Made by a program: the position numbers and the translations under genes | In this document: in pieces, positions 32,740 to 41,119 of the stretch | How the letters are laid out: every line of letters starts with the position of its first letter | Numbering within the stretch: the stretch's first letter is position 1 | The notes under the pieces: generated by a model | What the model was told of the DNA's origin: nothing | Seen by the model: the letters and a program-made list of their open reading frames with translations, nothing else | Database searches by the model: none | Assembly (NCBI GenBank): GCA_964355015.1 | Contig: CAYHCE010000012.1 | Coordinates: 1 to 64,000 of the forward strand | Source: CAYHCE01 sp964355015 | Lineage (GTDB): Bacteria > Cyanobacteriota > Cyanobacteriia > PCC-6307 > Cyanobiaceae | Direction of reading: 5' to 3' | Length of the DNA: 64,000 bases

Positions 32740-32907
32740 TCAGGCGGAGAGAGGTTGAGGCAGGTTCTCGGAAGCAGCCACCACGCTCAGAGGCTGGAGG
32801 CTGTAGATCTCGGGGCTCAGCTCGAACAGCTCCGCATAGTCCAGACATTCGTCCAGATCACGGCCGGCGAAGCGAAGGACTCCCTGATGGTCGTAAAGGC
32901 CGATCAC
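32740..32907 (-). CDS. Small hypothetical protein
   Basis: A short frame that looks protein-like: VIGLYDHQGVLRFAGRDLDE, then CLDYAELFELSPEIYSLQPL. About 55 residues from GTG 32907. Strand-helix-strand character and acidic residues suggest a small soluble protein; I do not know a family name. The frame is open further upstream (FPSPRFRF), but no ATG, GTG or TTG start is available there, so the start is uncertain. It sits 55 nt after the CYTH gene on the same strand; the stop of that gene contains TAAGAT, a possible -10. Confidence 0.5.
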   Translation of the reverse strand: MIGLYDHQGVLRFAGRDLDECLDYAELFELSPEIYSLQPLSVVAASENLPQPLSA

Positions 32908-32962
32908 GAAACGGAACCTGGGCGAGGGGAACGGGAAAGCGGAAGGAATCCTGAAGGCGATC

Positions 32963-33520
32963 TTAGGGGGTGTGCCGCGCCGCTGGATCCTGTCCCTCCC
33001 ACAGGGCGGCCCGCCTGGGGGCGGGCCAGCCGGCGAGTGGGGAGCGGGCCAGGGCGGCATTGCTGAGATCCCCCCGTCCGGTGATCTCACGCCGGCACCA
33101 GAACGGCACCGGCACCACCGCATCTTCCCGCTCCAACTCCACCTCCGCCAGCACCAGCGGAGCATTGTCCCCCTCGAACACGTCCAGCACCCAGTCACCC
33201 CCGGGCAGATCCAGGCCATAGCGGCACTTGCTCAGCCGCAGGGACGTCAGGGACAGAAGCTGCTCGGCATCGTCCGGCGGAATCAGGTATTCGAACTCAT
33301 GGCGGGCGATGCCCGTGGCGGCAGCCTTGAGGGTGAGCCAGGCCCGACGGGCCTCCTCCCGGCTGCCCTCGGGGCTGGCCTCCTGCAGGCGCACCCGCAC
33401 GGTGAAGCCTTCGGCAGAGGACACCAGGTAGCCCTGGTGGAGTCGCTGTACCCAACTCACGTGCTGCCGCCAGTGCGTACCCGTGACCAGAAAGCGTCGC
33501 TCGATCTCCAGCCCCACCAC
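32963..33520 (-). CDS. CYTH-domain (triphosphate tunnel metalloenzyme) protein
   Basis: A 185-residue CYTH protein. The signature ExExK appears as EIERRF, with Arg in place of Lys; further barrel strands are FTVRVRLQE, RRAWLTLKAA, HEFEYLIPP, WVLDVFEGDNAPLVLAEVEL and WCRREITG. Bacterial members often hydrolyse inorganic tripolyphosphate; some are thiamine-triphosphatases or adenylate cyclases. The alternating charged residues pointing into a tunnel are kept, so activity is likely. The C-terminus after the barrel is Ala/Pro-rich. It precedes nadK's neighbourhood but is not overlapping it. Confidence 0.85.
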   Translation of the reverse strand: MVGLEIERRFLVTGTHWRQHVSWVQRLHQGYLVSSAEGFTVRVRLQEASPEGSREEARRAWLTLKAAATGIARHEFEYLIPPDDAEQLLSLTSLRLSKCRYGLDLPGGDWVLDVFEGDNAPLVLAEVELEREDAVVPVPFWCRREITGRGDLSNAALARSPLAGWPAPRRAALWEGQDPAARHTP

Positions 33521-33528
33521 GTTCAGCC

Positions 33529-33711
33529 GTGTATCAGCCCCATCCTCGCCTCACCGTTCTGCTCCGGCTCAGCCGGGCCTATCTGAACCAGCCGCTCGGG
33601 CTGCGACAGCGGCCGCCGATCTGGAACCCGGTCAGCTTCCACCGTCACTGGCGCCTGGAACGTCTGGAGCACTGTCTGCGGCTCAGTTGGGAGAAGGCTC
33701 AGCGGCCGTGA
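33529..33711 (+). CDS. Small basic hypothetical protein
   Basis: A 60-residue frame from GTG 33529, with sequence LTVLLRLSRAYLNQPLGLRQ then RPPIWNPVSFHRHWRLERLE. It is strongly basic with many Leu, His and Trp. It begins 8 nt from the divergent CYTH gene and its last 29 nt overlap the end of nadK on the other strand. No family is recognised. It has no competing gene over 33529-33682, which is its main support; it could be spurious. Confidence 0.4.
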   Translation: MYQPHPRLTVLLRLSRAYLNQPLGLRQRPPIWNPVSFHRHWRLERLEHCLRLSWEKAQRP

Positions 33712-34642
33712 GATCGCCAGCCCAGTGAAGCTTGTGGCTGAGGGTGCGGTAGTAGGAGGGGCTCTGATCGAGCACCACCATCAGGGCGCAGTGGCGGGAG
33801 CGCTGGATGACACAGTGTTCTCCCGGTTCGATCACGGCGGCGTGGGCACCGTCCTTCCAGATTCTCACCCGCCGACTGAGCACGCCGAGAGGCCAGACCG
33901 CCAGCCGCGAGCACGGCGGCACCACCAACGGACGGCTGGAGAGGCTCATCGGGCAGATCGGGTTGACCACGATGGCGTCGATGCCGGGATGCAGGATGGG
34001 CCCACCCGCCGCCATCGCGTAGGCGGTGGAGCCGGTGGAGGTGGCGATGATCAGGCCATCGCCGCGGAACTGGTCCACCACTTCACCATCGATCTCCAGT
34101 TCCAGCAAGCAGGTGGGGGAGTCCTCATGGAGACAGGGGCGGAAGTAGAAATCGTTGAGGGCACGGTGCACCCGGCCGGCGCCGGTGTCCTGGGGGTCGC
34201 GCCACTCCTCTCCTTCCGGCACTCCGTCGCCGCGGTCCACGAACGCCTCGAGCATCATCCGCCGCTGGAGGGAGTAACGGTCATCCCGCAGACGCTGCCA
34301 GAGGTTGTCCTCGGCAGAAGACGAAGCGAGCACCAGCTGCCTGCACTCATGGGTGAGGAAGCCGAGATGACCGCCCACGTTGAAGCTGAGGATCGGAATC
34401 CCGAGGGGACCGAGGTATCGGGCGGCGCCGAGAACCGTGCCGTCGCCCCCCAGCACCAGAGTGAGATCGGGCAGAATGGGCTCGCTGGCCAGCAGCCCGG
34501 GGAACGGGTTCGCGCTGGCTCCACTGGTGGCCATGGTCACCTGCACTCCCTGTCGGCGCAGATCTTCGGCACAGAGCGAGGCCTGATGCTGGGCCACCGG
34601 GCTGGCGGAACGCACGATCACCCAGACCCGCTCGAGCTGCAT
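33683..34642 (-). CDS. nadK: NAD kinase
   Basis: A 319-residue kinase that makes NADP from NAD, using ATP or polyphosphate. The GGDGT motif is in LVLGGDGTVLGAARYLG; FNVGGHLGFLT, FRGDGLIIATSTGSTAYAMA and GGPILHPGID are the other family blocks. Cyanobacteria have two NAD kinases; this is the one next to the ndh genes in picocyanobacteria. The ATG at 34642 begins MQLERVWVIVRSA, a normal start. It follows ndhE by 16 nt, so it is probably the last gene of an ndhA-I-G-E-nadK unit. Confidence 0.93.
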   Translation of the reverse strand: MQLERVWVIVRSASPVAQHQASLCAEDLRRQGVQVTMATSGASANPFPGLLASEPILPDLTLVLGGDGTVLGAARYLGPLGIPILSFNVGGHLGFLTHECRQLVLASSSAEDNLWQRLRDDRYSLQRRMMLEAFVDRGDGVPEGEEWRDPQDTGAGRVHRALNDFYFRPCLHEDSPTCLLELEIDGEVVDQFRGDGLIIATSTGSTAYAMAAGGPILHPGIDAIVVNPICPMSLSSRPLVVPPCSRLAVWPLGVLSRRVRIWKDGAHAAVIEPGEHCVIQRSRHCALMVVLDQSPSYYRTLSHKLHWAGDLTAAEPSPN

Positions 34643-34658
34643 CAACGCGGAACGAGGC

Positions 34659-34988
34659 TCACCAGCGCAGCAGGTTGAAGCGCTCCATGTCAACGGTATC
34701 GCGGTTCCGATACAGGGACAGGAGGATCGCCAGGCCCACGGCGGCTTCAGCTGCTGCCACGGTGATCACGAAAATGGCGAACACCTGGCCACGGATCTGG
34801 TCGCCGTCGAGGTAGCTGGAAAAGGCCATCAGGTTGATGTTCACCGCGTTGAGCATCAGCTCGATGCTCATCAGCACCCGCACCGCGTTCCTGCTGTTGA
34901 TCAGGCCCCACACGCCTACGCAGAAGAGAATCGCCGCCAGTACCAGGTAGGCCTGAAGGGGCACATCGATCAGGGAGGCCGGCGTCAT
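34659..34988 (-). CDS. ndhE: NDH-1 subunit NdhE (NuoK-like)
   Basis: A 109-residue, three-helix subunit of the NDH-1 membrane arm. LILFxxG-type helix LVLAAILFCVGVWGLINSRN, SIELMLNAVNINLMAF with the conserved Glu, and FAIFVITVAAAEAAVGLAIL with the second Glu are all present. These glutamates lie on the proton path linked to quinone reduction. Its start overlaps the ndhG stop by 4 nt. Length is normal. Confidence 0.95.
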   Translation of the reverse strand: MTPASLIDVPLQAYLVLAAILFCVGVWGLINSRNAVRVLMSIELMLNAVNINLMAFSSYLDGDQIRGQVFAIFVITVAAAEAAVGLAILLSLYRNRDTVDMERFNLLRW

Positions 34989-35614
34989 CGGGTCTGCTCC
35001 AGCAGGGGGGCTTCGGGGGGAGTGGTTTCGAGCAGGAGGGGAGTGCGGGCCTTCTCGATCAGGCCCTGATCGACCGCTTCGCCGGTGATCACGTCACTAC
35101 TGAAGACGTCACGGCGTGCCAGCACGATGGCGCCGATCATCGCCATCAGCAGCAGCACGGAGGCCAGCTCGAAGGGGAGCAGGTAATCCGTGAACAGGTG
35201 CTCGCCGATCCGCACCGTGGCCCCCTCGCCAATGGGGGGCGGGCCGGGCAAAGCCCAGGGGGTGGTCAGATCCACCCTCAGCAGCAGGGCGAACAGCCCC
35301 GCGCAGACGGCACCGGAGAGGATCCGGCGGAGTGCCAGGCCTGGGATGTCCGCCATGGCCTCCTTCTTGTTGACGAGCATGATCGCGAAGAGGATCAGCA
35401 CGTTCACCGCACCCACATAGACGAGCACCTGGGCGGCGGCGACGAAGCTCGCATTCAGCATGAGGTAGAGACCCGCCACCGACAGGAACACTCCAGCCAG
35501 CAGGAAGGCAGAATAGACGATGTTGGGCAGCAGAACCACGCCGAGGGCACCCACGACGAGGGTGGCCGAGAGGGCGAGAAAGCAGACGAACTGGGTGGTG
35601 GAGGCAATCGTCAT
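34985..35614 (-). CDS. ndhG: NDH-1 subunit NdhG (NuoJ-like)
   Basis: A 209-residue subunit with five membrane helices: FVCFLALSATLVVGALGVVL, SAFLLAGVFLSVAGLYLMLN, VAAAQVLVYVGAVNVLILFA and others. The third helix carries the conserved Tyr/Gly stretch (VLVYVGAVNVLILFAIMLVN) at the pi-bulge known in NuoJ. The C-terminal tail after ARRDVF is hydrophilic. It overlaps ndhI by one base and ndhE by 4 nt in the ndhA-I-G-E cluster. Confidence 0.94.
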   Translation of the reverse strand: MTIASTTQFVCFLALSATLVVGALGVVLLPNIVYSAFLLAGVFLSVAGLYLMLNASFVAAAQVLVYVGAVNVLILFAIMLVNKKEAMADIPGLALRRILSGAVCAGLFALLLRVDLTTPWALPGPPPIGEGATVRIGEHLFTDYLLPFELASVLLLMAMIGAIVLARRDVFSSDVITGEAVDQGLIEKARTPLLLETTPPEAPLLEQTR

Positions 35615-36225
35615 CAGACCTTCTCCGCGGTGCTGGAGGCGGCAGCTTCCAGCTCGGCCCGGACCTGTTCGGGAAGCTTGCCGGCACGGGGACGTGACGG
35701 GTCCACTCCATGGGGATCGAGCTCACCCTTGGGCAGATAGGCGAGTTCCCGCAGGGCGACCACCGAGGGATCGCTGGTGACGCTGGTGGGAAGCCGGCCC
35801 AGCGCCACGTTGTCGTAGTTGAGGCTGTGGCGATCGAAGACCGCCAGTTCGTACTCCTCGGTCATGGAGAGGCAGTTGGTGGGGCAGTACTCCACGCAGT
35901 TGCCACAGAAGATGCACACACCGAAATCGATAGAGTAGTTGCGCAGTTCCTTCTTCTTCGTCTGCTTGTTCATCGCCCAGTCAACCACGGGCAGATTGAT
36001 CGGGCACACCCGAACGCATACCTCGCAGGCAATGCACTTGTCGAACTCGAAATGAATCCTGCCGCGGTACCGCTCCGAGGGGATCAGCTTTTCATAGGGG
36101 TACTGAACCGTGATTGGGCGGCGGCGCAGATGGTCGAAGGTGACCGACAGGCCCTGGGTGATGTAATTCGCCGCACTGACGGCGTCCTTGGTGTACTCAC
36201 CGACCTGTTGAAGGAATCCGAACAT
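35614..36225 (-). CDS. ndhI: NDH-1 subunit NdhI (two [4Fe-4S] clusters)
   Basis: A 203-residue ferredoxin-like subunit that carries electrons to the quinone site. Two cluster motifs are clear: CIACEVCVRVCPI and CIFCGNCVEYCPTNCL. The start MFGFLQQVGEYTKDAVSAAN and the RRPITVQYPYEKLIPSERYR block are typical of cyanobacterial NdhI. The 123-nt gap to ndhA upstream holds no gene. It shares one base with the ndhG start. Confidence 0.96.
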   Translation of the reverse strand: MFGFLQQVGEYTKDAVSAANYITQGLSVTFDHLRRRPITVQYPYEKLIPSERYRGRIHFEFDKCIACEVCVRVCPINLPVVDWAMNKQTKKKELRNYSIDFGVCIFCGNCVEYCPTNCLSMTEEYELAVFDRHSLNYDNVALGRLPTSVTSDPSVVALRELAYLPKGELDPHGVDPSRPRAGKLPEQVRAELEAAASSTAEKV

Positions 36226-36348
36226 GGCGTGGGAAGTCGGAAGGGAGGCTATGGAGAGGGGGCAGGGCTCGGCCGAAGCCGGGGATGGGGCCGAAGGACC
36301 GGTCGATCGGCACGTACTTCTACTCAGCCATGATGGCCAGCTGGGGGC

Positions 36349-37524
36349 TCAACCGCCGAAAAAGGCAGGAAAGGCCAGCTTGAGGGCAGCGGTGACGAGC
36401 AGATTGACCAGGGCGATCGGAAGCAGGAACTTCCAGCCCAGATCGAGCAGCTGATCGATCCGGACCCTGGGCAGGGTCCAGCGCAGCAGGATCGCCACGA
36501 ACACGAGAAGGTAGGCCTTCAGCACGGTCATGACGATCCCCAGGGAGCCGGTGATCACCTGAACCAGTGGCGCCTCCACCGACTGGCCCAGGGCGCCGGC
36601 CAGCCACTCGACCGGCAGCGGGAAGCCCCACCCCCCCAGATAGAGCACCGCGACCAGCAGGGCGGAGAGCACGAGGTTGATGTAGCTGCCCAGGTAGAAG
36701 AGGGCGAACTTCATGCCGGCGTACTCGGTCTGGTAGCCGGCCACCAGTTCCTCCTCGGCCTCGGGAAGATCGAAAGGGAGGCGCTCGCACTCGGCCAGGG
36801 CGCAGATCCAGAAGATCAGGAAGCCCACCGGCTGGCGCCAGATGTTCCAGCTGAGGATCCCGGCGCCGCTCTGCTGGTTGACGATGTCGACGGTGCTGAG
36901 CGAGTTGCTCATCATCACCACCGCCAGCACGGCAAGGGCCAGAGGGATCTCGTAGCTGATCGACTGGGCCGCGGCCCGCAGTCCCCCGAGCAGGGAATAC
37001 TTGTTGTTGCTGGCGTAGCCGCTCATCAACAGGCCGATCGGCTGGATGCTGCTCAGGGCGATCCAGAGGAAAACCCCGATTCCCACGTCGCTGATCAGCA
37101 GGTTCTGGCCGAAGGGCACCACCAGCCAGGAGAGGATCACCGGCACCAGCACCAGCACAGGGCCGAGGGTGAACAGCAGGCCGTCGGCCCGCACCGGGAT
37201 CACGTCCTCCTTGAACAGGAGCTTGAGGCCGTCGGCCATGGGCTGGAGAACGCCGAGCGCACCGGCGTACTCAGGGCCGATCCGCTGCTGCACGGCAGCG
37301 GAGATCTTGCGCTCCAGCCAGACGTTGACCAGCACGCCGACCACTGCCGCCACCAACACCAGCAGCATCGGCAACGGCAGCCAGAGCAGGTGGGCCGTTC
37401 CCTGGCTCAGGCCCAGACCCTCCAGGGTCGTGGTGAAGCTGGACTGAAGGTCGAGGCCGGAGCCCGTGGTGCCCAGCAGAGTGGCCGTTGGCCAGAGGGC
37501 GGACAGGGGCTCTGGTGCCGTCAT
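36349..37524 (-). CDS. ndhA: NDH-1 subunit NdhA (NuoH-like)
   Basis: A 391-residue, eight-helix subunit that forms the quinone tunnel between the peripheral and membrane arms. Family blocks are VWLERKISAAVQQRIGPEYA, LQPMADGLKLLFKEDVIP, SYEIPLALAVLAVVMMSNSL, ALAECERLPFDLPEAEEELV and TEYAGMKFALFYLGSY. The acidic ExLPFDLPEAEEELV loop is the known quinone-entry segment. ATG 37524 (MTAPEPL) is preferred to the GTG at 37533. It opens the ndhA-I-G-E cluster, 45 nt downstream of gltA. Confidence 0.95.
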   Translation of the reverse strand: MTAPEPLSALWPTATLLGTTGSGLDLQSSFTTTLEGLGLSQGTAHLLWLPLPMLLVLVAAVVGVLVNVWLERKISAAVQQRIGPEYAGALGVLQPMADGLKLLFKEDVIPVRADGLLFTLGPVLVLVPVILSWLVVPFGQNLLISDVGIGVFLWIALSSIQPIGLLMSGYASNNKYSLLGGLRAAAQSISYEIPLALAVLAVVMMSNSLSTVDIVNQQSGAGILSWNIWRQPVGFLIFWICALAECERLPFDLPEAEEELVAGYQTEYAGMKFALFYLGSYINLVLSALLVAVLYLGGWGFPLPVEWLAGALGQSVEAPLVQVITGSLGIVMTVLKAYLLVFVAILLRWTLPRVRIDQLLDLGWKFLLPIALVNLLVTAALKLAFPAFFGG

Positions 37525-37569
37525 GATCACCACCGTGGGGGCTCCTGGATCAGCGAAGGTGCAGGCAAC

Positions 37570-38754
37570 TTAAGCGCCGGAGCGGGGGTTTCGGGCGTCG
37601 AGGGGCAACCAGCGCCGCCCGGACGCGCCCGTGTAGATCTGGGTCGGCCGGTAGATGCGGTTCGCCCCCAGCTGTTCCTTCCAGTGGGCCAGCCAGCCGG
37701 CCACCCTGGCAATGGCGAAGATCGGCGTGAACAGGTCGCGGGGAATACCCAGCTTTCGATACACAAGACCCGAATAGAAGTCCACGTTGGGGTAGATCCC
37801 CTTCGAACCGAGACGCTCGGCGGCCACCGCCTCCACCCGCCGGGCCACGTCGTACATGGCGTCGTGTCCGAAGCGATCGAACAGCTGTTCGGCCAGGCCC
37901 TGGAGGATCACGGCACGGGGGTCCTTGACCTTGTACTCGCGATGACCGAATCCCATGATCTTCTGCTTCCCTGCGATGGCCCGATCCAGATAGGCCTCCA
38001 CGCCGTCCTCGCTGCCGATCTGCTCGAGCATGGCCAGAACGTCCTCGTTGGCCCCGCCGTGCAGCGGCCCGGCCAGGGTTCCCACCGCCGAGGCCACCAC
38101 CGCGTAGGGATCGGTGAGCGTGCTGGCGGTGACCCGGGCGCTGAAGGTGCTGGCGTTGAGGCTGTGCTCGGCGTGGAGGATCAGGCAGGCATCGAAGATG
38201 CGTGCCGCGAGGGGATCGGGCTCCCGCTCGGTGAGCATGTACAGGAAATTGGCCGAGTAGGGCAGGTCGTCGCGGGGCTGGATCGGATCCTGGCCTTTGC
38301 GGATCAGCTGAAACGCCGCCACCATCGTGGGGATCTTGGCGATCAGCCGCACGACCGCGTCGTAGATGTACTCCGGGTCGTCGAGAGCCCGCCGCGAATA
38401 GAACAGCCCCAAGGACGCCGCGCTCGACTGCAACGCGTCCATCGGGTGCCCGTCGGCCGGGAAACACTTCATCATGTCCCGGATCCGGAAGCTCACCCGG
38501 CGGTGCATCTGCACCTCCTGCTCGAAGGCCCTCAGCTGGTCGGCCTCCGGCAGCTCGCCCCAGATCAGCAGGTAGGTGGTCTCGAGAAAGCTGCTCTGGG
38601 CCGCCAGGTCCTCGACACGGTAGCCGCGGTACGTGAGCAGTCCTTGCAGGCCGTCGATGTCACAGATGGCCGACTGGGTGGCCGGCACCCCCTCCAGACC
38701 GGGACGGAAGACCGGCCCAGCCTCGGCAGCCGACCGGCTTGCCTCCACCACCAT
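37570..38754 (-). CDS. gltA: Citrate synthase
   Basis: A 394-residue citrate synthase (condenses acetyl-CoA and oxaloacetate), in cyanobacteria feeding 2-oxoglutarate for nitrogen assimilation. Catalytic residues lie in LHAEHSLNASTFSARV, GPLHGGANEDV and FGHREYKVKDPR (His), and in YPNVDFYSGLVY (Asp). Length is of the short, Gram-positive/cyanobacterial type. The N-terminus PVFRPGLEGVPATQSAICDI is normal. It lies upstream of ndhA on the same strand, the order found in picocyanobacteria. Confidence 0.95.
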   Translation of the reverse strand: MVVEASRSAAEAGPVFRPGLEGVPATQSAICDIDGLQGLLTYRGYRVEDLAAQSSFLETTYLLIWGELPEADQLRAFEQEVQMHRRVSFRIRDMMKCFPADGHPMDALQSSAASLGLFYSRRALDDPEYIYDAVVRLIAKIPTMVAAFQLIRKGQDPIQPRDDLPYSANFLYMLTEREPDPLAARIFDACLILHAEHSLNASTFSARVTASTLTDPYAVVASAVGTLAGPLHGGANEDVLAMLEQIGSEDGVEAYLDRAIAGKQKIMGFGHREYKVKDPRAVILQGLAEQLFDRFGHDAMYDVARRVEAVAAERLGSKGIYPNVDFYSGLVYRKLGIPRDLFTPIFAIARVAGWLAHWKEQLGANRIYRPTQIYTGASGRRWLPLDARNPRSGA

Positions 38755-38863
38755 GCCCCAAACGCGCAGCAGGACTACGAAACTTAGGCCGGATAGCGCC
38801 GGTCATGCCGTAGCCCTGCCGACAGCCCTCGGGCCTCCGCCGAGGGCAGGGATCTCACCCTCC

Positions 38864-39382
38864 TCAGGTGGAGCGCAGCAGGCAGCGGGGGGTCAGCAGC
38901 AGGGTGAGGCAGCCCTGGCCGACGGCGGCAGCCGCGGCCAGGGCTGGCAGTTCCAGGAGAGCCACCCCGGCCTTCTTCAGCCGCAGGGCCCCAGCCGGCG
39001 CCCCGCAGAGCCGGGCTGCCAGCAGGCTGAGGTCTGGCTCGTGACCCACCAGTGCCAGCCGTTGTCCCGCTGACAGAGGCCCGCCCCCGCTCAGCCAGTG
39101 CCGCAGCAGAGGGAGGGGATCACCCTGGGGCGCCAGCTCCGTGGCCAGATCCAGGCCCGCAGCCAGACCTCCCTCCCTGGCGATCTCGGCCGTCTGGCGG
39201 GCCCGCACCAGGGGACTGGAGAGAATATGGCTGCAGCCCAGCTCAAGCGCCACCAGCCTCTCCACCACCTGGGCAGTGCGCCGCCGTCCCTCCGGGGTGA
39301 GGGCGCGCCGGTCGTCGGGCAGTCCCGCGCCGCGGTCCTGAGCGATGCCGTGGCGCAGCAGCAGCAACTCGAAGGGGGCCAT
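38864..39382 (-). CDS. sixA: SixA-type phosphohistidine phosphatase
   Basis: A 172-residue histidine-phosphatase-fold protein. The RHG motif is LLLLRHGIAQDR at residues about 5-16; a second Arg/His pair is in SSPLVRARQTAEIA and LALVGHEPDLS. SixA removes phosphate from phosphohistidine; in E. coli it acts on the nitrogen PTS. No PTS or histidine-kinase gene lies nearby. It follows the DUF3352 gene by 5 nt, so the two are likely co-expressed. ATG 39382 (MAPFELL) is chosen over a TTG three codons upstream. Confidence 0.83.
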   Translation of the reverse strand: MAPFELLLLRHGIAQDRGAGLPDDRRALTPEGRRRTAQVVERLVALELGCSHILSSPLVRARQTAEIAREGGLAAGLDLATELAPQGDPLPLLRHWLSGGGPLSAGQRLALVGHEPDLSLLAARLCGAPAGALRLKKAGVALLELPALAAAAAVGQGCLTLLLTPRCLLRST

Positions 39383-39387
39383 TCGGA

Positions 39388-41046
39388 TCAACCAAGCTCC
39401 AGCCGGGCGTGCAGAGCCAGCACGGGAGTGTCCGCTGGAGTGGCTCCACTACCCACCACCATGGCAGGCGGAAGGGAGTCTGCTTCGAGACTGAGGGCCA
39501 GCCCCCGGACCCTGGAGCCCAGGGGACTGCCGGCCAGGCTGGTGAGCAGCCGCCAGGGCTGCCACTGGCTGAGAACCCGCCTGGCCGGATCAGGGGCCAT
39601 CGCCCACTGCAGCGGGGCGAGTGGGTGGGCCAGGGCCTCCAACTGGGCGAGGCGCTGCCGCGGCGGGGCGCGGTCCTCGAGCTGATCGTCGAGCGCGGCC
39701 AGGCCCTCCGCCCACCAGGCCCGGTCCACCTGCTGCAGGCGCGCTCCGGCCACTGTCGCCTGCAGCCGATCGGGATCGCCCTTGGCGGAGCGGGGTTCGA
39801 GGCGGGTCCAGACCTGCAGGGACCGGCCGGAGCGGCGCAGCGGAGCAACGATGAATCCCTGATCGGCAAGCCTGGGCTGAATCCTGTCGGGGGAGGGCTG
39901 GTCGGCTGCAGTGGCCAGCAGCCATCCCTCCGGCCGCTGGCTCCAGAGCAGGGGGCCCTGGTCCCCTGCCGCCACCAGCGGCGGCAGGGGACCCCCCAGG
40001 CGCATCAGCGCCTCCTCCAGCAGAGGACCCAGCAGGGTCCGCCAGTGATCGGGATCGACGCCGGAATCCGGATCCGAATCTTCCGTGGCCAGCAGGGAGG
40101 CCGGGTTCTGCACCAGGGCGAGGCTGACCACCGGGCCGCGCAGAGAGGACGTCAGATCAAGCCCCGGGTCCAGCCGCAGGGGAGGCAACGGCTGGCGAAG
40201 GGCGAGCAGGGCCTCCAGATCGAGAGCAGCGCCTTGCGGCGAGAGGGCGGCCATCAGCTCGCCCACACCGGCAGCGGCGATGACCGAGTCGGGCAGCCCG
40301 AGCCAGTCCTCGAAGGCCTCGGGGCGGGCCGTGAGCAGGGCCACGCCCGTCGGCAACCGCTCCAGGGCAGCCCCGAGGGCGAGGTTGCCTGCCTGGTTGA
40401 GTTCGTCGATCTGGGACACGTCCAGCGCCTGCTCCAGCACGCCCCGGCCCGAGGCGATCAGCACCAGCTGGTCGTCGATCAGGGCCGTGGCCAGGGGCCT
40501 GGAGGACTGACCGGCCAGGGCGCCCCGGCCACTGATCAGCCCCATGCCCCGATAGCTGCTGATCTGCAGGGCGGTGCCGGCCAGGCTGCGGGTCTGCCAG
40601 AAGCGCTGCAGAAAGCGCCGGGCCCCCTCCGGATCGCGGCTGCGCAGAGCCAGCAGCCAGCCGGTGGGGCCGCCACTGCCCTCGGGGGCCAGCACGGCCA
40701 GGCTGGTTTCGGCTCCGAGCCAGCCGGCCAGCTCGTCTGAATAGTCGAGACCGGCACTGGCGAAGGCCCCGTCGCGCAGGCGATCGAGGGCAGCCGCCGC
40801 CTCGCGCCGCTGGCGGGGAGGAGCTACAGCACGGGCATAGGCGGCCAGCCGATCGGGTGGGACCAGCAGGTGCAGGCTGAGGGGCGCGTTGCGGGGAACG
40901 AAGCGGGCTGCCAGAGGCAGCTGCAGACTGTGTTGCTGGAGGCGGAGCGGGCTCCGCCGCAGGGTCAGCCACCAGCCGCCCATGCCCAGGGAGAGCAGCA
41001 GCAGCGCCACCGCCAGCACAACCGCCAGGAAAGGGCGGGCCTTCAT
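39388..41046 (-). CDS. DUF3352 family membrane-anchored protein
   Basis: A 552-residue protein with a single N-terminal helix (FLAVVLAVALLLLSLGMGGW, about 5-25) and a large extracytoplasmic part. The RFVPRNAPLSLHLLVPPDRL block, GAETSLAVLAPEG and the repeated GLALSLEAD-type strands match DUF3352, a cyanobacterial family of unknown function. It has no Cys pair or catalytic motif I can name. It begins 73 nt from the divergent rhodanese gene; a TAAAGA on the reverse strand lies 24 nt before its ATG. Confidence 0.75.
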   Translation of the reverse strand: MKARPFLAVVLAVALLLLSLGMGGWWLTLRRSPLRLQQHSLQLPLAARFVPRNAPLSLHLLVPPDRLAAYARAVAPPRQRREAAAALDRLRDGAFASAGLDYSDELAGWLGAETSLAVLAPEGSGGPTGWLLALRSRDPEGARRFLQRFWQTRSLAGTALQISSYRGMGLISGRGALAGQSSRPLATALIDDQLVLIASGRGVLEQALDVSQIDELNQAGNLALGAALERLPTGVALLTARPEAFEDWLGLPDSVIAAAGVGELMAALSPQGAALDLEALLALRQPLPPLRLDPGLDLTSSLRGPVVSLALVQNPASLLATEDSDPDSGVDPDHWRTLLGPLLEEALMRLGGPLPPLVAAGDQGPLLWSQRPEGWLLATAADQPSPDRIQPRLADQGFIVAPLRRSGRSLQVWTRLEPRSAKGDPDRLQATVAGARLQQVDRAWWAEGLAALDDQLEDRAPPRQRLAQLEALAHPLAPLQWAMAPDPARRVLSQWQPWRLLTSLAGSPLGSRVRGLALSLEADSLPPAMVVGSGATPADTPVLALHARLELG

Positions 41047-41119
41047 GGGCCGCACGCAGGAGTGGACTCATCTTTATGCATCACGCCTCCCGTTGACATC
41101 CCCAATCGCGATCGAGCCG

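Noticed and set aside
36226..36348. Gene in the ndhI-ndhA gap
   Set aside because: Frames are short and composition-driven; no family pattern or start context supports a gene.
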